Source: Firmicutes bacterium CAG:124
Lineage (GTDB): Bacteria > Bacillota > Clostridia > Oscillospirales > Oscillospiraceae
Reading direction: 5' to 3'
Assembly (NCBI GenBank): GCA_000432135.1
Contig: HF990655.1
Span: forward strand, 1-43,967
Length of the DNA: 43,967 bases
A program made the position numbers and the translations under genes. A model generated the notes under the pieces. That model saw nothing but the letters and a program-made list of their open reading frames with translations, ran no database searches and was not told where the DNA came from. Below are positions 25,872-35,315 of the stretch, in pieces. Position 1 is the stretch's first letter. Every line of letters starts with the position of its first letter.

Positions 25872-26129
25872 TCAGGCGTTTTCGCGGAACTGCGTCTGCA
25901 GCTCCTCAAACGCCTTGTCCTCGTCGGAGCCGTCGATGGTGACGGTGACGGTCTGGCCCTGCTTGATGCCGAGGCCCATCACGGCCATCAGCCGCGTCAG
26001 CTGCGCGGATTTTTCCCCGCAGGAGATCGTGATTTTGCTTGTATACGCCTTTGCCGCGCGCACAAGCGCGCCCGCAGGCCGCGCATGAAAGCCCATGGGG
26101 TCCTGAATGGTGTATTGAAATTCTTTCAT
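25872..26129 (-). CDS. ptsH: HPr-family phosphocarrier protein lacking the regulatory serine
   Basis: An 85-residue phosphocarrier between EI and an EIIA. The active-site His15 lies in GFHARPAG. Aligned without gaps to Bacillus HPr, residue 46 is Arg (LTRLMAVMGLG where Bacillus has LKSIMGVMSLG), so the Ser46 target of HPr kinase is missing and this HPr should not take part in CcpA-type catabolite control. The ATG at 26129 has AAGGAGC-type sequence upstream; an in-frame extension to 26282 runs through a repeat element and is rejected. Together with the dha genes upstream and ptsI downstream it is probably a dedicated Dha phosphocarrier. Confidence 0.93.
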   Translation of the reverse strand: MKEFQYTIQDPMGFHARPAGALVRAAKAYTSKITISCGEKSAQLTRLMAVMGLGIKQGQTVTVTIDGSDEDKAFEELQTQFRENA

Positions 26130-26194
26130 ATCGGCTCCTTGTGAAACAATGAAAGTCTGCTGTGTCCATTTTGCGCCGGATTTCCAGAAAATGC

Positions 26195-26368
26195 GTAGGG
26201 GCGGACGCCTCTGTCCGCCCGGCAGTGGGGGTATCGGATCATCGAAAATCCTCGGCGAATCCGAATGCACTTGCCCCTGCAAAACACGTTGGGAAGCGCA
26301 TACGGATTTACCCTGAATTTCTGAAAAAGCACTGCATCCAGTGGGCGGACAGAGTCGTCCGCCCCTAC
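26195..26368. repeat. Modular hairpin repeat element (174 bp) inside the Dha-PTS gene cluster
   Basis: Ends are GTAGGGGCGGAC (26195-26206) and GTCCGCCCCTAC (26357-26368), exact inverted copies. Left hairpin GGGCGGAC/GTCCGCCC at 26199-26220 with loop GCCTCT; right hairpin GGGCGGAC/GTCCGCCC at 26343-26364 with loop AGAGTC. The inner right part, read in reverse, matches the inner left part of the element at 9952 (GCAGTGCTTTTT, then AGAAAT). It fills most of the 273-base gap between dhaM and ptsH and carries no gene. Confidence 0.85.
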
Positions 26369-26402
26369 AAAACAGGTGCGCATTTCACGCTGCTTCTTTT
26401 TA

Positions 26403-26786
26403 TCACGACAGCTTTTTCAGCTCCCGCACGTCGGCAAGCTCGTCCATGATTTCCTCGAGGCTGCTGCCTGCGATGGCGCTGACGGTCGCGGCGACCGCGC
26501 CCTCGACCAGCGGGCAGTCGGCCAGGACGAGCTTCCGCTCCGGCATGGCCTCGAGCACCATTTCCGCCGTCATGACCGCCGAGCCCATGTCCATGAGCAC
26601 GATCACGCCGTCGTCTGAGTAAATTTCGTCAATGGCGTTCGAAATTTTTTCATAGCTCGTGCCGAAGCCGCCGCCGTCCAGACCGCCGGCGGCACGGATG
26701 GGCACGCCGTCGGCCATCATTTTTGTCAGCTCGACCACGCCGTTTGCCAGTGTTTCGCTGTGCGAAACGATCACAAATCCGACCAT
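26403..26786 (-). CDS. dhaM: DhaM, EIIA-type phosphotransfer subunit of dihydroxyacetone kinase
   Basis: A 127-residue EIIA-Man-fold protein that re-phosphorylates ADP held on DhaL. The phospho-His9 is in IVSHSETLANG; GGLDGGGFGTSYEKI and VLMDMGSAVMTAEMVLE fit DhaM. Unlike E. coli DhaM it has no fused HPr or EI domains; those are separate genes downstream. ATG at 26786 follows GAGGTG, 10 bases past the dhaL stop. Confidence 0.94.
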   Translation of the reverse strand: MVGFVIVSHSETLANGVVELTKMMADGVPIRAAGGLDGGGFGTSYEKISNAIDEIYSDDGVIVLMDMGSAVMTAEMVLEAMPERKLVLADCPLVEGAVAATVSAIAGSSLEEIMDELADVRELKKLS

Positions 26787-26796
26787 GGCCCGCACC

Positions 26797-27420
26797 TCAC
26801 ACGTGCTCGGCCACGACACGCAGCATCGTGGTGAACGACGTTGCGCCGGGGTCCTGATGGCCGAGACTGCGTTCGCCGAGATAGCTTGCGCGGCCCTTGG
26901 TGGCGATGATGGTCTTGGTGTACTCAACGCCCTGCTCCGCAGCGGCCACGCCGTCGGACAGCGCCTCCTTCGCGCTCTTTCCCGCGTCCAGCGCCGCTTT
27001 TACCGCATCACGCGCGGGAATCATGGCGTCCAGCATCGTCTTTTCTCCGGCCACGGACTTGCCGCGCAGCTGCACGCCCGCGACGAATGCGTCCAGGATC
27101 GTGACCAGATCCTGCGCGTCCAGCTCTGTCTTTCCGGCAAGCGCTTTGCCCGCCTGCATGAACGCCGTCCCGTAGAGCGGGCCGGAGGCTCCGCCGACCG
27201 TGGACACAAGGGCCATACCGGTAGTTTTAAGCATCGTGCCGATGTCCTTGCCCTCCATCATCGGGCGCTTCTTCTCGACCTCGGCAAAGCCCCGCGCCAG
27301 ATTGATGCCGTGGTCGCCGTCGCCGATGACGTTGTCAAGCTCTGTGAGAAACAGCTTTTCCTCCGTGATTTTTTCGCCGACGGCGTGCAGAATTTCCAAT
27401 ACCTGTTCCTGATTGACCAT
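26797..27420 (-). CDS. dhaL: DhaL, ADP-binding subunit of dihydroxyacetone kinase
   Basis: Helical-barrel protein of 207 residues that holds ADP/ATP and hands phosphate to dihydroxyacetone on DhaK. The Mg-nucleotide motif is NVIGDGDHGINLARG (Asp34, Asp36). TVGGASGPLYGTAF and the C-terminal GRASYLGERSLGHQDPGATS complete the family pattern. Length is normal. It lies 24 bases after dhaK. Confidence 0.95.
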   Translation of the reverse strand: MVNQEQVLEILHAVGEKITEEKLFLTELDNVIGDGDHGINLARGFAEVEKKRPMMEGKDIGTMLKTTGMALVSTVGGASGPLYGTAFMQAGKALAGKTELDAQDLVTILDAFVAGVQLRGKSVAGEKTMLDAMIPARDAVKAALDAGKSAKEALSDGVAAAEQGVEYTKTIIATKGRASYLGERSLGHQDPGATSFTTMLRVVAEHV

Positions 27421-27444
27421 AACGGTTCTCCTTTGCGTTTGGGT

Positions 27445-28434
27445 TTATGCCTTGAAGGCGATGGTGTCCGCGTGCGCATCCAGAAGCGCTTTCATTTCGT
27501 CGTCCAGACGCAGCAGGGACACGGAGAAGCCCTCCATTTCAAGCGACGTCATATATTCGCCTACGAAGGTCTTATAGACCCTGATGCCCTTCGCGGCCAG
27601 CACGTCGGCGACATGGTTGTTGATGATAAACAGCTCCATCAGCGGCGTTGCGCCGGAGGAGTTGACCATGACGGCGACCTCATGGCCGGTATAGTCGATG
27701 TCGGAGAGGATCTTGTCCAGAATATGATCGACGATCTCGTCTGCCGGGCGGAGCGATTCCTTGTGCGTGCCGGGCTCGCCGTGGATGCCGATGCCGACCT
27801 CCATCTCGTCCTCGCCAAGCTCAAAGCCGGGCTTGCCCGCCGCCGGGACTGTGCAGGGACGGATGGCGACGCCCATGGTGCGCACGTTGTCAATGACCTT
27901 CTGCGCCACGCGCTGGACCTCTTCAAGCTCAGCTCCCTCTTCTGCCTTTGCACCCGCGATCTTGTGGACAAAGACCGTGCCCGCCACGCCGCGGCGGCCG
28001 ACGGTATAGAGGCTGCCGTCCACGGCGACATCGTCATCGACGACGACCTGCGCGACCTTGATCTCGTCCATCTGCGCCATTTCACCGGCCATTTCAAAGT
28101 TCATCACGTCGCCGGTATAGTTCTTGATGACCATCAGCACGCCCTTGTCGGTCGCGATGGCCTTGATGCCCTCATAGATCTGATCCGGCGTGGGCGAGGT
28201 GAAGACTGCGCCCGCGACCGCCGCATCCAGCATACCCGTGCCGACGTAGCCGCCGTGCGCCGGTTCGTGGCCGGAGCCGCCGCCGGAGATCAGCGCGACC
28301 TTCCCTTCCTTCTTTTCCGTCCGCACGACCACGTTGCCGCAGTCCAGCTTGCGCACATACTGCGGATACGCCTTGACCATGCCCTGGATCATCTGATCCT
28401 CTACAAGCTCGACCTGGTTGATGAATTTTTTCAT
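27445..28434 (-). CDS. dhaK: DhaK, dihydroxyacetone-binding subunit of the PTS-dependent kinase
   Basis: Binds dihydroxyacetone covalently as a hemiaminal on His218 (GIGIHGEPG) so that DhaL can phosphorylate it to DHAP for glycolysis. The 329 residues also contain LISGGGSGHEPAHGGYVG (His56), the IKNYTGDVMNFEMA loop, and VNSSGATPLMEL. ATG at 28434 follows AAGGAGGA. A promoter lies at 28482-28510. No glycerol dehydrogenase or glycerol uptake gene is beside it, so the source of dihydroxyacetone is unclear. Confidence 0.96.
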   Translation of the reverse strand: MKKFINQVELVEDQMIQGMVKAYPQYVRKLDCGNVVVRTEKKEGKVALISGGGSGHEPAHGGYVGTGMLDAAVAGAVFTSPTPDQIYEGIKAIATDKGVLMVIKNYTGDVMNFEMAGEMAQMDEIKVAQVVVDDDVAVDGSLYTVGRRGVAGTVFVHKIAGAKAEEGAELEEVQRVAQKVIDNVRTMGVAIRPCTVPAAGKPGFELGEDEMEVGIGIHGEPGTHKESLRPADEIVDHILDKILSDIDYTGHEVAVMVNSSGATPLMELFIINNHVADVLAAKGIRVYKTFVGEYMTSLEMEGFSVSLLRLDDEMKALLDAHADTIAFKA

Positions 28435-28481
28435 GTTTTCGTCCTCCTTGTCAGTTTGCTGCATCAAATTCTGCCAGCCTC

Positions 28482-28510
28482 AGCTTACCACACTTCTTTG
28501 GATGAATCAA
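28482..28510 (-). promoter_or_regulatory. Sigma-A-type promoter of the dhaK operon
   Basis: On the minus strand: -35 TTGATT (28510-28505), 17-base spacer, -10 TAAGCT (28487-28482). It is the only plausible promoter in the 302-base divergent region on this strand. Confidence 0.6.
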
Positions 28511-28609
28511 TAGTTTCCACACCGCAAAACGCGACGCATTTGTCTATGACGCACAATTCTTTGACAGTTTCTGAAAATTGTACAAAAAGTTTTTGCTCCC
28601 GCGCGGGGC

Positions 28610-28638
28610 TTGACCGCAGAGCGGGATTTGTTTATAGT
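28610..28638 (+). promoter_or_regulatory. Sigma-A-type promoter of the RACo-type gene
   Basis: -35 TTGACC (28610-28615), 17-base spacer, -10 TATAGT (28633-28638). The leader is about 90 bases. It lies in the divergent region with the dhaK promoter; the remaining bases of that region show nothing I can name. Confidence 0.8.
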
Positions 28639-28736
28639 ATAGAGCATGAATACCACGCAGGGGGCGGCGGAGATGCACTTCGCGTATTCCGCCGGCGGCG
28701 GTTTCCACACTTTTGACGGAAAGGAACCCAGACAGC

Positions 28737-30668
28737 ATGTACGAAATCACCTTCCAATTCGAAAACGGTGCGCAGGAGGTCAAATTCTCCGCCGCGCCCG
28801 GCAGCACCATTCTGGAGGCCGCGAAATCGGCCAACGTCGCCATCGACGCGCCCTGCAACGGCAACGGCTCGTGCGGCAAGTGCCGCGTCAAGCTCGTTTC
28901 CGGCGAGGTCACCGGCGTGCAGACCGGTCACATCTCCGACGAGGACTATGCCGCGGGCTGGCGTCTGAGCTGCTCGACGAAGCCTGCCGGGGACATCACC
29001 GTGCTTGTCCCGGACATCGCCTCGGCCTATCAGAGCCGCATGAAGACGGCAGACCTGTCCTCCGGCGAGGAGATCGCGATCTTCAACCAGCTGCAGCAGG
29101 ACGTGCAGGCCGCAGGCGTGGACTTCACGAACGACTTTGTGCAGGCGGTTCTTACGCTGGACGAGCCGACGCTCGACGACACCATGCCCGACACCGAGCG
29201 GCTTGCGCGCTTCGCGCAGGACGCATTCGACGGCTGCACGGAGGTCAGGCTCACCTATCACACGGTCAAAAAGCTTGCAAAAACGCTGCGCGAGGCCAAT
29301 TTCAAGGTACAGATCACCGGCACGCTGACGGACGGCGTGCTGACCATCATGGACGTATCCGAAAAAGAGGACGCGCCGCTCTACGGCTGCGCCATCGATA
29401 TCGGCACCACGACCGTCACGGGCGTGCTCATGGATTTAAAGACCGGTACGCTGACGGCGAAGGCCTCTGCGGGCAACGGTCAGATCCGCTACGGTGCGGA
29501 TGTCATCAACCGCATCGTCGAGCAGGGCAAGCCCGGCGGCGTTAAGCGGCTGCAGGATGCGATCTTGAAGGAAACGCTGCTGCCGCTCGTCGCGGCGATG
29601 TGCAAATCGGCGGGCGTTCCCGTCTCGCGCGTGTTCCGCGTGTGCATTGCCTCGAACACGACGATGAACCATCTGCTTCTGGGCGTGGACGCGAACCCCG
29701 TGCGCATGGAGCCGTATATCCCGACGTTTTTCCAGTGGCGCGGCATGACGGCCAAGGATCTCGGCTTCCCGGCCAACCCGGACGCGGAAATTTTGCTGGC
29801 CCCGAACATCGGCTCGTATGTCGGCGGCGATATCACCGCAGGCGCGTTCACGAGCCTCATCTGGGACAAGGACGAATTTTCGCTGTTCATCGACCTCGGC
29901 ACGAACGGCGAGCTGGTCTTCGGCAACCGCGATTTCATGATGTCCTGCGCCTGCTCCGCAGGCCCGGCGTTTGAGGGCGGCGATATCTCCTGCGGTATGC
30001 GCGCGACGGACGGCGCGGTCGAATCCGTGAAGATCGACAAGGATACGATGGAGCCGACGCTCGGCATCGTCGGCCCGGAGGGCCAGAAGCCCGTCGGCAT
30101 CTGCGGCTCCGGCATCATTGATGTCATCGCCGAGCTTTACCGCACCTCTATTATTTCCTCGAAAGGCCAGTTCGTCCGCGAGGGCAAACGCGTCGCGCAC
30201 GACGAGCACGGCATGGGCCGGTATATCCTCGCGACAGCCGCCGAATCGGAGACGGGCCGCGAAATTTCCATCACGGAAGTGGATATCGACTCGTTCATCC
30301 GCGCGAAGGCCGCCATTTTCTCGGCCATCAATATCATGCTTTCCAGCCTTGACATGGATGTGAGCGTGCTGTCGCATGTGTATGTCGCGGGCGGCATCGG
30401 CTCCGGCATCAACATGGAAAACGCCGTGCGCATCGGTATGCTGCCGGATATCGACCGGGAACTGTTCGAGTATCTGGGCAACACGTCGCTCTCCGGCGCC
30501 TACGCCATGGCGCGGTCGGACTGCGCAGTCGACAAGGTCGACGAGCTGGCCTCCAACATGACCTATATGGAGCTTTCCACGAATCCCAGATATATGGATG
30601 AATTCGTCGCGGCGTGTTTCCTGCCGCACACCAGCCGGGAGCTGTTCCCGTCGAGCATTCAGGAGTAA
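28737..30668 (+). CDS. RACo-type ASKHA protein with 2Fe-2S domain (corrinoid activation family)
   Basis: A 643-residue protein of the family that reductively reactivates corrinoid methyl carriers at the cost of ATP. The N-terminal 2Fe-2S ferredoxin domain has Cys40, Cys46, Cys49 and Cys79 (CNGNGSCGKC, then RLSCS). A linker region (about 100-225) is followed by the ASKHA ATPase core starting YGCAIDIGTTTVTG (about 228), with SNTTMNHLLLG, LFIDLGTNGELVFG, ACSAGPAFEGG and VAGGIGSGI. ATG at 28737 has AAAGGAA upstream; an upstream extension to 28713 lacks a ribosome site. A DUF3786 gene follows after 5 bases. No corrinoid protein or methyltransferase gene is in the window, so its client is unknown. 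Confidence 0.9.
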   Translation: MYEITFQFENGAQEVKFSAAPGSTILEAAKSANVAIDAPCNGNGSCGKCRVKLVSGEVTGVQTGHISDEDYAAGWRLSCSTKPAGDITVLVPDIASAYQSRMKTADLSSGEEIAIFNQLQQDVQAAGVDFTNDFVQAVLTLDEPTLDDTMPDTERLARFAQDAFDGCTEVRLTYHTVKKLAKTLREANFKVQITGTLTDGVLTIMDVSEKEDAPLYGCAIDIGTTTVTGVLMDLKTGTLTAKASAGNGQIRYGADVINRIVEQGKPGGVKRLQDAILKETLLPLVAAMCKSAGVPVSRVFRVCIASNTTMNHLLLGVDANPVRMEPYIPTFFQWRGMTAKDLGFPANPDAEILLAPNIGSYVGGDITAGAFTSLIWDKDEFSLFIDLGTNGELVFGNRDFMMSCACSAGPAFEGGDISCGMRATDGAVESVKIDKDTMEPTLGIVGPEGQKPVGICGSGIIDVIAELYRTSIISSKGQFVREGKRVAHDEHGMGRYILATAAESETGREISITEVDIDSFIRAKAAIFSAINIMLSSLDMDVSVLSHVYVAGGIGSGINMENAVRIGMLPDIDRELFEYLGNTSLSGAYAMARSDCAVDKVDELASNMTYMELSTNPRYMDEFVAACFLPHTSRELFPSSIQE

Positions 30669-30673
30669 GTTTT

Positions 30674-31288
30674 ATGCAGGTACAGAACAACAAGGAAGAA
30701 GTCCCGTTTGCCCATTATGAGGAAAAATTCGCTTCGCTCGACCCGCAGGAGGCGGCAGCGCGCTGCGGCGTGCCGTTCGAAAACGGCCGGTTCACCGTGA
30801 CGTTATTGGGTACGGCGTATCAGATCGCGTGGCCGAAATATGCCATTTCATCCGAAGACGAAGCTGCGTTCGCGCTCAGAAGCCTGCCGTGCCAGACGTT
30901 TCTGCTGCGCTTCCTGCTCGAAGGCCGCGCGGCGGAGCCGTCCGGCGGGTACAAGACGTTCCGCGAAATGCCGTGGGGCGAGATGTATATCGGGCCGTAC
31001 ACCGGACGGGTTCTGACGCGGGCGGCGTTCACGTTCGGCACGCGCGTGGAAAAATTCCGCGCGGCCTGCGAGAAAATGGGCGCGCTGGCGATCCCGAACG
31101 GCGACGCGGGCTTCCAGTTTGACTTTTTGGGCGGCTACCGGATGCAGCTCATGGTCTACGCCGGAGACGACGAATTCCCGCCCAGCAGTCAGGTCCTGTA
31201 CTCGGACAACTTCGAATCCGGCTTCGCCGCCGAAGACCGCGTCGTCGCCGGCGATATCCTGATCTCAGCGATCAAGGCGAGAATGTAG
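30674..31288 (+). CDS. DUF3786 domain protein
   Basis: A 204-residue soluble protein without signal peptide or membrane segment. I recognise the DUF3786 pattern: a middle LPCQTFLLRFLLEGRAAEPSGGYKTFREMPWGEMY and the C-terminal GDAGFQFDFLGGYRMQLMVYAGDDEFPPSSQVLYSDNF. The function is not known; members occur in anaerobes, often near corrinoid or one-carbon genes. The start at 30674 uses AGGAG overlapping the stop of the RACo-type gene, so both are surely co-expressed. I infer that it helps the activator, for example as a client adaptor or assembly factor, but nothing in the sequence proves this. Confidence 0.8.
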   Translation: MQVQNNKEEVPFAHYEEKFASLDPQEAAARCGVPFENGRFTVTLLGTAYQIAWPKYAISSEDEAAFALRSLPCQTFLLRFLLEGRAAEPSGGYKTFREMPWGEMYIGPYTGRVLTRAAFTFGTRVEKFRAACEKMGALAIPNGDAGFQFDFLGGYRMQLMVYAGDDEFPPSSQVLYSDNFESGFAAEDRVVAGDILISAIKARM

Positions 31289-31317
31289 GGCAACCGTATG
31301 CGCTTGCGCATTCGTTT

Positions 31318-31423
31318 GTAGGGGCCGATGCCTACATCGGCCCGACAGTACATGCCGCTTTTTACGAAAATCTTCGGCGAATTCGCAACTTCCCTACGGG
31401 CCGATGTGGGCATCGGCCCCTAC
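31318..31423. repeat. Modular hairpin repeat element (106 bp)
   Basis: Ends are GTAGGGGCCGATG (31318-31330) and CATCGGCCCCTAC (31411-31423), exact inverted copies. Left hairpin GGGCCGATG/CATCGGCCC at 31322-31343, loop CCTA; right hairpin the same stem at 31398-31419, loop TGGG. The core contains CTTCGGCGAATTCGCAACTT, almost the same as in the element at 9952. It lies between the DUF3786 gene and the trigger-factor paralogue; the 205-base gap holds no other gene. Confidence 0.85.
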
Positions 31424-31493
31424 AATCAATGGGGTGGGTGCTTACGGATTTGCCTGATAGCGCTGATACAAATGAAACAGGGAGAAATAAAAA

Positions 31494-32438
31494 ATGGCAT
31501 TTCAATATCTCGGCCTGCGGGCCAAGCTGGAGCACGTGGACGTCACGGAGGAAGAGGTGAACCGGCAGCTGGTGCGGCTGCAGCAGCAGAGCCAGCGGCG
31601 GACACCGGTGTTTGACCGGCCCTCGCAGAATGGGGACGAGCTGGTGCTCGACTACGCGGGCTTTGCGGACGGAAAGCAGTTCGCGGGCGGCACGGCGGAA
31701 AAGCAGACGCTCGTGCTTGGCAGCGGCACATTCATCCCCGGCTTTGAAGAGCAGCTGCTGGGCAAAAACCCCGGCGACGATGTGACTGTGCACGTCACAT
31801 TCCCGGCTGCATATCACGCGCCGGAGCTGGCGGGCAAGGACGCGGAGTTCCGCTGCCATATCCATGAAATCCGCACAGTTGCGCCCTATGCGCTGGACGA
31901 TGTGTTTGCAAAAGAGGTCGGGCAGTGCGAGAATATGGCGGAAATGCGCGAAAATATGCGCAGAAGCCTTGAAAATTATTATGCGGAGCGTGCCGAGCTT
32001 GAGCTGCGCGACCGCCTTCTGCGGCAGGCGGCGGACACCATGGAGGACTTTACCCCCGATCCCGCCGAGATCAGCAAGGCCGTCGAGGAGCAGCTGGACA
32101 CCATGTCCGCGCAGCTGGCGCAGAACAATCTGACGCTGGACGATTACTGCAAATTCTCCAATTCCACGCTCGAGCAGCTGCGCGAGGACGCACGCCCCGG
32201 CGCTGAAGAGGCCGTGCGCATCAAGGCGCTCGTCCGCCGCGTGGCGCAGGCGGAGGAGCTGCACGCGCATGAGGAGGACGTCGCGCAGGCGCTGAGCGAG
32301 ATCTGCCGCGCGAACCACATGACGATGGAGGAGCTTCAGCCGTATTACGACGACGCGTTTGCCGCAGCCGTGGAATACAGCATCCTGCTGGCCAAGGTCA
32401 CGAAGCGCATCCGCGAAAGCGCCGTTATGGACGCGTAA
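31494..32438 (+). CDS. Trigger-factor paralogue without ribosome-binding domain
   Basis: A 314-residue protein that aligns with trigger factor only from about residue 120 of the canonical protein onward. Residues 1-46 match the linker helix (EEEVNRQLVRLQQQSQR), 47-130 the FKBP isomerase domain (GDELVLDYAGFADGKQF, GSGTFIPGFEEQLLGKNPGDD), and 131-314 the helical chaperone arms. The ribosome-binding domain with its GFRKGKAPR signature is missing entirely, and no signal peptide replaces it. The ATG at 31494 has GGGAG upstream and nothing upstream in frame encodes the missing part. So it should be a cytosolic, off-ribosome chaperone/isomerase. It has its own terminator. The full-length tig is at 15260. 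Confidence 0.9.
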   Translation: MAFQYLGLRAKLEHVDVTEEEVNRQLVRLQQQSQRRTPVFDRPSQNGDELVLDYAGFADGKQFAGGTAEKQTLVLGSGTFIPGFEEQLLGKNPGDDVTVHVTFPAAYHAPELAGKDAEFRCHIHEIRTVAPYALDDVFAKEVGQCENMAEMRENMRRSLENYYAERAELELRDRLLRQAADTMEDFTPDPAEISKAVEEQLDTMSAQLAQNNLTLDDYCKFSNSTLEQLREDARPGAEEAVRIKALVRRVAQAEELHAHEEDVAQALSEICRANHMTMEELQPYYDDAFAAAVEYSILLAKVTKRIRESAVMDA

Positions 32439-32447
32439 ACGCAAAGC

Positions 32448-32481
32448 AAACCGCCGCAGCCGCATAGGCTGGGCGGTTTTT
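32448..32481 (+). terminator. Rho-independent terminator after the trigger-factor paralogue
   Basis: AACCGCC (32449-32455) with CAGCC continues the stem against GGCTG and GGCGGTT (to 32478), then a TTTTT run. It is clear and well placed 10 bases past the stop. Confidence 0.85.
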
Positions 32482-32546
32482 GCGCGCTTCCGCGGCGGCA
32501 AGCGGCAGTTTTTTTACAAAAAACAGGCATGATGAACAAAATAACT

Positions 32547-32575
32547 TTGATTTATGCGCCGGTTTATAGTATACT
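32547..32575 (+). promoter_or_regulatory. Sigma-A-type promoter of the nucleoside operon
   Basis: -35 TTGATT (32547-32552), 17-base spacer, -10 TATACT (32570-32575). The leader of about 56 bases can form TTTCCGT (32587-32593) with ACGGAAG (32617-32623), with a small inner stem CGC/GCG; the outer stem ends at the ribosome site. Confidence 0.75.
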
Positions 32576-32637
32576 GAATACAATGGTTTCCGTCCTCGCA
32601 AGCGCGGGCCATAAAAACGGAAGGAGGGCGAAAGAAC

Positions 32638-34172
<1,535 letters not shown>

Positions 34173-34176
<4 letters not shown>

Positions 34177-35315
34177 AAAAGAATCTTCTGAAAAACAGCG
34201 CCGTGCAAACGCTGGTCGCGTCGCTGCTGTGCATCGTGCTGGGCCTGTTCCTCGGCTATCTCGTCCTGCTGCTGATCAATCCCGACGGCGCGGGCGACGC
34301 GATCCTGACGGTCATCAAGAACTTCTGGACGTATAACCGCAAGGCCTCCCAGATCAAATATCTGGGCAACACGCTCGTCAAGACGGCTCCGCTGCTCATG
34401 TGCGCGCTGTCGATCCTGTTCTCCTATAAGGTCGGCCTGTTCAACATCGGCGCTGCCGGTCAGTACTGCGTCGGCGCGGCGCTGAGCCTGTATGCGGCGC
34501 TGGGCCTCGGCTGGAGCTGGCTGCCGTGTATGCTGGCGGCGATCCTCGGCGGCGCGCTGCTGGCCGGGATCTCGGGCCTTCTCAAGTCCTACTGCAACGT
34601 CAACGAGGTCATTTCCGGCATCATGCTCAACTGGATCGTGCTGTATCTGACCAATATGCTCCTTACGCTCGTAAAAGAGGACGCCAGCCCCTATACCAAG
34701 GTCCTGGCCAATACCAACGCCTCCGCTGTGCTGCCGTCGCTCGGCCTCGGCGCGCTGTTCAACAAGAACCAGTACGTCGGCCTTGCGATCCCGCTGGCCG
34801 TCGTGATGGCAGTCATCGTGTGGATCGTGCTCGACAAGACGAAGTTCGGCTACGAGCTGAAGGCCACGGGTCTTAACAAAAACGCCGCGAAATACTGCGG
34901 CATGGCGGAAAAGCGCAACATCATCCTGAGCCTGATGATCTCCGGCGCTCTGGCCGGTATGGGCGCGGCGATGCTGTACCTCACCAGCTACGAGCAGTGG
35001 CAGTGCTCCTCCTCCTCCGTCCCGGCCATGGGCTTCAACGGCATCGCGGCTGCCTTCCTCGGCGGCCTGAACCCCATCGGCTCGATCTTCGCCTCGTTCT
35101 TTATCCAGCATATCACCGCAGGCGGTGCGTATGTCGATAAGAGTATGTACTGCGCGCAGATCTCCGATCTGATCTCCGCGCTCATCATCTACCTGTGCGG
35201 TTTCGTTCTGTTCATGAAGAACGTGATGAGCTCCGTTGCCGCCCGCCGGGAGGAAAAGGCCATTGCAAAGGCCAGGGCCCTGGCGGAAGCCAAGAAAGGA
35301 GGCGAGACGGAATGA
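34173..35315 (+). CDS. nupB: Nucleoside ABC importer, permease 1
   Basis: A 380-residue membrane subunit of the BPD_transp_2 family with about 9-10 hydrophobic segments. LFNIGAAGQYCVGAALSLYAAL and NEVISGIMLNWIVLYLTN are characteristic of the YufP/NupB subgroup, which is longer than the second permease. The ATG overlaps the ATPase stop (ATGA) and its own stop overlaps the next ATG, so all three ABC subunits are translationally coupled. Confidence 0.9.

Noticed and set aside
26659..28716. Long plus-strand open frame opposite dhaM-dhaL-dhaK
   Set aside because: Antisense shadow of three certain genes; its composition is His/Arg/Asp-rich nonsense.
28646..29545. Plus-strand frame starting at an ATG just after the 28610-28638 promoter
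   Set aside because: It runs out of frame through the RACo-type gene, is Arg/His-rich, and the RACo start has the better ribosome site.
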